A stretch of 64,000 nt of DNA from Caballeronia glathei (lineage in GTDB: Bacteria; Pseudomonadota; Gammaproteobacteria; Burkholderiales; Burkholderiaceae): positions 1 through 64,000 of the forward strand of contig NZ_JFHC01000021.1 in the NCBI RefSeq assembly GCF_000698595.1. The letters are read 5' to 3'. The position numbers and the translations under genes were made by a program. Shown one piece after another: positions 60,081 to 64,000 of the stretch (position 1 is its first letter; each line of letters opens with the position of its first letter). The notes below the pieces were generated by a model, which saw only the letters and a list, made by a program, of their open reading frames with translations, was not told the DNA's origin and made no database searches.

Positions 60081-61148
60081 ATGCCGATGAATCCGACGTC
60101 ACTACCCGTCACCGAATGGCTCGCCGATATCGCGGGCGATGCGCCATGCGGCCCGGACCTGGAGTACGACCCGTCCTTCCTCGCGCTGGAACGCGCCGCG
60201 AGCGGCCGTCCCGATGCCGAATACGGCGATACGCTCGTCGCGGCGGTGCCGCCCGACTGGAATGAAACCGAGACGCTGTGCATCGAGTTGCTTGCACGAA
60301 GCCGCGACCTGCGCGTCGTCGCCTATCTGTCGAGGGCGCGCCTCGCGCGTCGCGGTATCGAAGGGCTCGCAGAAGGGCTCGCGCTGATCGAGGGCCTGCT
60401 CGAGAGGCAGTGGGACGCCGTGCATCCGCAACTCGACGTGAGCGAGGGCAACGACTCCACGGCGCGCGTGAATGCGCTCGCGCCGTTCGCGGACCCGACC
60501 GGCATCGCCAACGATCTCGCCGATATCGCGCTGGTACCGCAGATGCCGACGCAGCCGGCCGCGGTGACACTGCGCCAGTGGATGTGGGCCTCCGGTGAGG
60601 CTGCGGTGCCGAACCAGCAGGTTGCGCTGAGCGCAGCCGAGATCGATGCCGCGATCGCTGCATCGATCGGGACCGCGCAAACGTCGCACGCGGCGGCGGT
60701 GGCGGCACTCGCGAGCGTGGAGCGCATCGAGGCCGTGCTCACGGAGCATGTCGGCGTGGCGGGTGCGATCGATCTCGCACCGCTCAAGCTGCCGCTTCAA
60801 CGCATCGGCGCGTTCCTCGGCGAGCGGCTCGCGAAGCTCGGCGCGGCGGCGAACGCAAGCGCGGCTGATGCGACCGACGCCAACGCCACGAACGACGCTA
60901 GTAATGCAACGGCCGCGGCGCACGCAGCGGCACCGGACCCGTCACGGATCGCATCGCGCGGCGACGTCACCGCGATGATCGACCGCATCTGCGACTACTA
61001 CGCGCGCCAGGAGCCGTCGAGCCCCGTGCCGCTCATTCTGATGCGGGCGCGCGGACTCGTCGACAAAACCTTCATCGACATCATGCGGGACCTCGCACCC
61101 GACGGGCTCGCGCAGGTCACCGTCGTGACCGGCGCAAGCCCCGACTGA
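60081..61148 (+). CDS. tssA: type VI secretion protein TssA
   Basis: TssA (ImpA) baseplate/sheath-priming protein, 355 residues, of the short class. The ImpA N-terminal domain is recognised by PCGPDLEYDPSFLALERAA, PDWNETETLCIELLARSRDLRVVAYLSRA and LLERQWDAVHPQLD in pieces. A low-complexity Ala/Asn/Thr linker (about 255-285) leads to a C-terminal helical segment (SRGDVTAMIDRICDYYARQEPSSPVPLI). It opens a T6SS operon; tssB follows 31 bases later. ATG 60087 is an alternative start. Confidence 0.92.
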   Translation: MPMNPTSLPVTEWLADIAGDAPCGPDLEYDPSFLALERAASGRPDAEYGDTLVAAVPPDWNETETLCIELLARSRDLRVVAYLSRARLARRGIEGLAEGLALIEGLLERQWDAVHPQLDVSEGNDSTARVNALAPFADPTGIANDLADIALVPQMPTQPAAVTLRQWMWASGEAAVPNQQVALSAAEIDAAIAASIGTAQTSHAAAVAALASVERIEAVLTEHVGVAGAIDLAPLKLPLQRIGAFLGERLAKLGAAANASAADATDANATNDASNATAAAHAAAPDPSRIASRGDVTAMIDRICDYYARQEPSSPVPLILMRARGLVDKTFIDIMRDLAPDGLAQVTVVTGASPD

Positions 61149-61179
61149 AGCGAACCCCACCAACCGGAGAGCAACCAGC

Positions 61180-61686
61180 ATGGCCAAGGAAAGCAGTCAG
61201 AAATTCATCGCACGCAATCGTGCGCCGCGTGTGCAGATCGAGTACGACGTCGAAGTGTACGGCTCGGAGAAGAAGGTGCATCTGCCGTTCGTGATGGGCG
61301 TCGTGTCGGATCTGTCCGGCCAGCCTGCCGAGCCGCTGCCGCCCGTCGCAGAGCGCAAGTTCCTCGAAATCGACATCGACAATTTCGACGACCGTCTGCG
61401 CGCGATGAAGCCGCGCGTCGCGCTGCAGGTGCAGAACACGCTGACGGGCGAGGGCCGGCTCGGCGTGGACATGACCTTCGAGAGCATGGACGACTTCTCG
61501 CCCGGCGCCGTGGCGCGGAAGGTCGAGCCGCTCGCAAGGCTGCTCGAGGCACGCAGCCAGTTGCGCAACCTGCTCACCTACATGGACGGCAAGACGGATG
61601 CCGAGCAACTGGTCGCGAAGCTGCTCGAGGACCCCGCGCTCCTTCAGTCGCTCGCCGCCGCGCCCAAGCCCGCCGACGAAGCATGA
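61180..61686 (+). CDS. tssB: type VI secretion sheath small subunit TssB
   Basis: TssB/VipA contractile-sheath subunit, 168 residues. The signature KFIARNRAPRVQIEYDVEVYGSEKK, then LPFVMGVVSDLSG and KFLEIDIDNFDDRL, is diagnostic. It pairs with TssC to form the sheath. The GGAG ribosome site is at normal spacing. Confidence 0.96.
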   Translation: MAKESSQKFIARNRAPRVQIEYDVEVYGSEKKVHLPFVMGVVSDLSGQPAEPLPPVAERKFLEIDIDNFDDRLRAMKPRVALQVQNTLTGEGRLGVDMTFESMDDFSPGAVARKVEPLARLLEARSQLRNLLTYMDGKTDAEQLVAKLLEDPALLQSLAAAPKPADEA

Positions 61687-61732
61687 GGCCCTGACGGCCG
61701 CCCTTCATTCACAGACACATTCAGGAACAGCA

Positions 61733-63241
61733 ATGGCAGACCTCACCCCCGACCCGCAGCAGCAGGAAGCGTCCGCACAGTCCGTGCAGGCGGATGCAAC
61801 GAGCGAGTTCGACCGGCTACTGCAGAAGGCATTCAAGCCGAAGACGGAGCGCGCCAAGGACGCCGTGGAAAGCGCGGTGCGCACGCTCGCCGAACAGGCG
61901 CTGCTCGACACGCAGCTCGTATCCGACGACGTGCTCGCCACCATCGAATCGCTGATCGCGAAGATCGACGAGAAGCTCAGCACGCAGATCAACGTGATCC
62001 TGCATTCCGAGCAGTTCCAGAAAGTCGAGAGCGCCTGGCGCGGACTGCACTATCTCGTCACGAACACCGAGAGCGACGAGTCGCTCAAGCTGCGCGTGAT
62101 GGACATCTCGAAGGAGGAACTGCATCGCACGCTGCGCAAGTACAAGGGCGTCGCGTGGGATCAGAGCCCGATCTTCAAGAAGCTCTACGAAGAGGAATAC
62201 GGCCAGTTCGGCGGCGAGCCCTACGGCGCGCTGGTGGCGGATTACTACTTCGATCACAGCGCGCCCGACGTCGATCTGCTCACGCAGATCAGCAAGATTT
62301 CGGCGGCGGCCCACGCGCCGTTCATCGCCGGCGCGGACCCCTCCGTCATGCTGATGGAATCGTGGCAGGAACTCGCCAATCCGCGCGACCTGACGAAGAT
62401 CTTCCAGACGCCGGAGCACGCCGCATGGCGCAGCCTGCGCGAATCGGAGGACTCGCGCTATATCGGCCTCGCGATGCCGCGCTTTCTCGCGCGCGCGCCG
62501 TACGGCGCGAAGACGAGCCCCGTCGAGGAGTTCGACTTCGAGGAAGACACCGCCGGCGCCGACGCGAACAAGTACGCATGGGCGAACGCGGCCTACGCGA
62601 TGGCGACCAACATCAACCGCTCGTTCAAGGTCTACGGCTGGTGTTCGCGCATTCGCGGCATCGAGTCGGGCGGGGCGGTGGAGGGCCTGCCGGTCCATGC
62701 ATTCCCGACCGACGATGGCGGCGTCGACATGAAATGCCCGACCGAGATCGCGATCAGCGACCGGCGCGAGGCCGAACTGGCGAAGAACGGCTTCATGCCG
62801 CTCGTGCACAAGAAGAACTCCGACTTCGCGGCGTTCATTGGCGCGCAGTCGCTCAACAAGCCCGCCGAATACGAAGATCCCGACGCGACCGCCAATGCCA
62901 ACCTGGCCGCGCGCCTGCCGTATCTCTTCGCGTGCAGCCGCTTCGCGCACTACCTGAAGTGCATCGCGCGCGACAAGATCGGCAGCTTCAAGGAGAAGGC
63001 GGACATGCAGCGCTGGCTGCAGGACTGGATTCTCCAGTACGTCGACGGAGACCCCGCGCATTCGACGGAAGCCACCAAGGCGCGCCGTCCGCTCGCGGCG
63101 GCTGAAGTCGTGGTCGAGGAGGTGGAAGGCAATCCCGGCTACTACACGTCCAAGTTCTTCCTGCGCCCGCACTATCAGCTCGAAGGGCTGACGGTGTCGC
63201 TGCGCCTCGTTTCAAAGCTGCCTTCCGCCAAGGCGGCCTGA
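61733..63241 (+). CDS. tssC: type VI secretion sheath large subunit TssC
   Basis: TssC/VipB contractile-sheath subunit, 502 residues. Family stretches include VESAWRGLHYLVTNTESDE, GALVADYYFDHSAPDVDLL, SRYIGLAMPRFLARAPYG and MKCPTEIAISDRREAELAKNGF in pieces. ATG 61733 begins the normal Glu/Gln-rich N-terminus (MADLTPDPQQQEAS); the upstream extension of the frame lies inside tssB. Confidence 0.96.
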   Translation: MADLTPDPQQQEASAQSVQADATSEFDRLLQKAFKPKTERAKDAVESAVRTLAEQALLDTQLVSDDVLATIESLIAKIDEKLSTQINVILHSEQFQKVESAWRGLHYLVTNTESDESLKLRVMDISKEELHRTLRKYKGVAWDQSPIFKKLYEEEYGQFGGEPYGALVADYYFDHSAPDVDLLTQISKISAAAHAPFIAGADPSVMLMESWQELANPRDLTKIFQTPEHAAWRSLRESEDSRYIGLAMPRFLARAPYGAKTSPVEEFDFEEDTAGADANKYAWANAAYAMATNINRSFKVYGWCSRIRGIESGGAVEGLPVHAFPTDDGGVDMKCPTEIAISDRREAELAKNGFMPLVHKKNSDFAAFIGAQSLNKPAEYEDPDATANANLAARLPYLFACSRFAHYLKCIARDKIGSFKEKADMQRWLQDWILQYVDGDPAHSTEATKARRPLAAAEVVVEEVEGNPGYYTSKFFLRPHYQLEGLTVSLRLVSKLPSAKAA

Positions 63242-63284
63242 ATTCACCGTGTCGTTCAAATCATTTCAAACAAAGGAGTAATAC

Positions 63285-63773
63285 ATGGCAGTCGATATTT
63301 TCTTGAAGCTCGGCGACGTGAAAGGCGAATCGCTCGACAAGACGCACCAGGGCGAGATCGACGTGCTCTCGTGGAACTGGGGCATGAGCCAGTCCGGCAC
63401 GATGCATCTCGGGACGGGCGGCGGCGGCGGCAAGGTGGCCGTGCAGGACCTGTCGATCACGAAGTACACGGACAAGGCGACGCCCGCCATCATCACCGCC
63501 TGCGCGAAGGGATCGCACTATCCGACCGTGGTCCTGACCGTGCGCAAGGCCGCGGGCAACGCGCCGCTCGAGTACTACAAGATCACGATGGAAAAGGCGC
63601 TGGTGACGAACTACGCGACGGGCGGCTCGGGCGGCGAAGACCGCTTCACCGAAGTCGTGTCGCTGAACTTCGAGAAGTACCACGTCGAGTATCAGCCGCA
63701 AAGCCCGGACGGCTCGAAGGACGGCGGTGTCGTCGAGAGCAAGTGGAACATCCCGGCGAACGCCGAGGCCTGA
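63285..63773 (+). CDS. hcp: type VI secretion tube protein Hcp
   Basis: Hcp tube protein, 162 residues, forming the hexameric inner tube. It shows MAVDIFLKLGDVKGES, IDVLSWNWGMSQSGTMHLGTGGGGGKV and the beta-barrel repeat to the end (GGVVESKWNIPANAEA). AAAGGAG precedes the start. It lies between the sheath and baseplate genes, so it is the structural Hcp and not an orphan effector carrier. Confidence 0.96.
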   Translation: MAVDIFLKLGDVKGESLDKTHQGEIDVLSWNWGMSQSGTMHLGTGGGGGKVAVQDLSITKYTDKATPAIITACAKGSHYPTVVLTVRKAAGNAPLEYYKITMEKALVTNYATGGSGGEDRFTEVVSLNFEKYHVEYQPQSPDGSKDGGVVESKWNIPANAEA

Positions 63774-63780
63774 TGCCCTC

Positions 63781-64000
63781 ATGGATCAGACCGGCAGGTT
63801 GCAGCCGTCGCTCCTCGAACGGCTTACCGACCACGAACCCGGCGCGTCGCGCGAGGCGCGCGAGCGGCGCGTCTCGTCGCCACGCGCGCTTCGCCAGAGC
63901 GTGATGCGTGACCTCGCGTGGCTGCTCAACGCGCAGGGCATCGCGTCGGCGCAGGACATCGCGCGCTATCCGCACGTCGCGGGTTCGGTGCTGAACTTCG
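63781..64000 (+). CDS. tssE: type VI secretion baseplate protein TssE (5' part)
   Basis: Partial gene cut by the window end; 73 residues are visible in an open frame. The N-terminus (LQPSLLERLTDHEP) and the segment SPRALRQSVMRDLAWLLN followed by YPHVAGSVLNF are typical of TssE, the gp25-like baseplate wedge protein. ATG 63781 lies 7 bases after the hcp stop. It continues the tssA-tssB-tssC-hcp-tssE order. Confidence 0.92.
   Translation, partial: MDQTGRLQPSLLERLTDHEPGASREARERRVSSPRALRQSVMRDLAWLLNAQGIASAQDIARYPHVAGSVLNF

Overview
The window is GC-rich (roughly 65-70% by eye), densely coding DNA from a Burkholderiales bacterium, most likely Burkholderia sensu lato (Burkholderia, Paraburkholderia, Caballeronia or a close relative). 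The grounds are an ornibactin/malleobactin-type siderophore locus, three DUF4148 proteins, a DUF6152 protein, a Burkholderia-type porin, and codon use dominated by GC-ending codons. The species cannot be fixed from the sequence alone.

Layout. (1) 0.2-3.6 kb: a glycosyltransferase, an aldo/keto reductase and a divergent LysR regulator that share an operator-like palindrome. (2) 3.8-33.3 kb: a complete ornibactin-type siderophore locus. It holds an MbtH-like protein, an Asp beta-hydroxylase, a FhuC/FhuB/FhuF/FhuD-type uptake set joined by 4-base overlaps, and a divergent PvdE-type ABC exporter. It continues with two NRPSs (A-T-C-A-T-E-C-A-T and C-A-T-C-T), OrbK, ornithine N5-oxygenase, the TonB receptor, hydroxyornithine formyltransferase and the OrbL acyltransferase. 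The adenylation codes read hydroxyornithine, Asp, Ser, hydroxyornithine, which predicts acyl-OH-Orn / D-(OH)Asp / Ser / formyl-OH-Orn / putrescine. Three promoters of the iron-starvation sigma type (TAAAAA or TAAATA, then CGTC exactly 21 bases later) precede orbH, orbE and orbI. No orbS sigma gene lies where ornibactin loci normally carry it. (3) 33.3-35 kb: a LuxR-type regulator overlapping the end of orbL tail to tail, and a small secreted protein.

(4) 35.1-38.9 kb: a soluble PAS-GAF-GAF histidine kinase, a single-domain receiver and a receiver-class III cyclase, coupled as one signalling operon. (5) 39-40.1 kb: a lipoprotein and a small exported protein, both unknown. (6) 40.5-42.6 kb: DUF485 protein plus ActP acetate symporter, closed by a good intrinsic terminator. 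(7) 42.6-50.5 kb: small membrane or exported proteins, then a tripartite RND efflux operon (outer-membrane factor, adaptor, pump) with a tandem palindrome upstream. (8) 51-59.9 kb: accessory single genes: three DUF4148 proteins, a porin, a LysE exporter, an alpha/beta hydrolase, a LysR regulator, a CPBP protease-like protein, a cytochrome P450 and a DUF3455 protein. Two of the DUF4148 genes share an identically spaced promoter and 5' palindrome.

(9) 60.1-64 kb: the start of a type VI secretion operon, tssA-tssB-tssC-hcp-tssE, running off the end of the window.

I saw no rRNA, tRNA, CRISPR array, transposase or prophage gene. The strongest leads are the siderophore locus that keeps OrbS-type promoters but has lost its adjacent sigma gene, the DUF4148 promoter module, and the putative tandem operator in front of the efflux operon.
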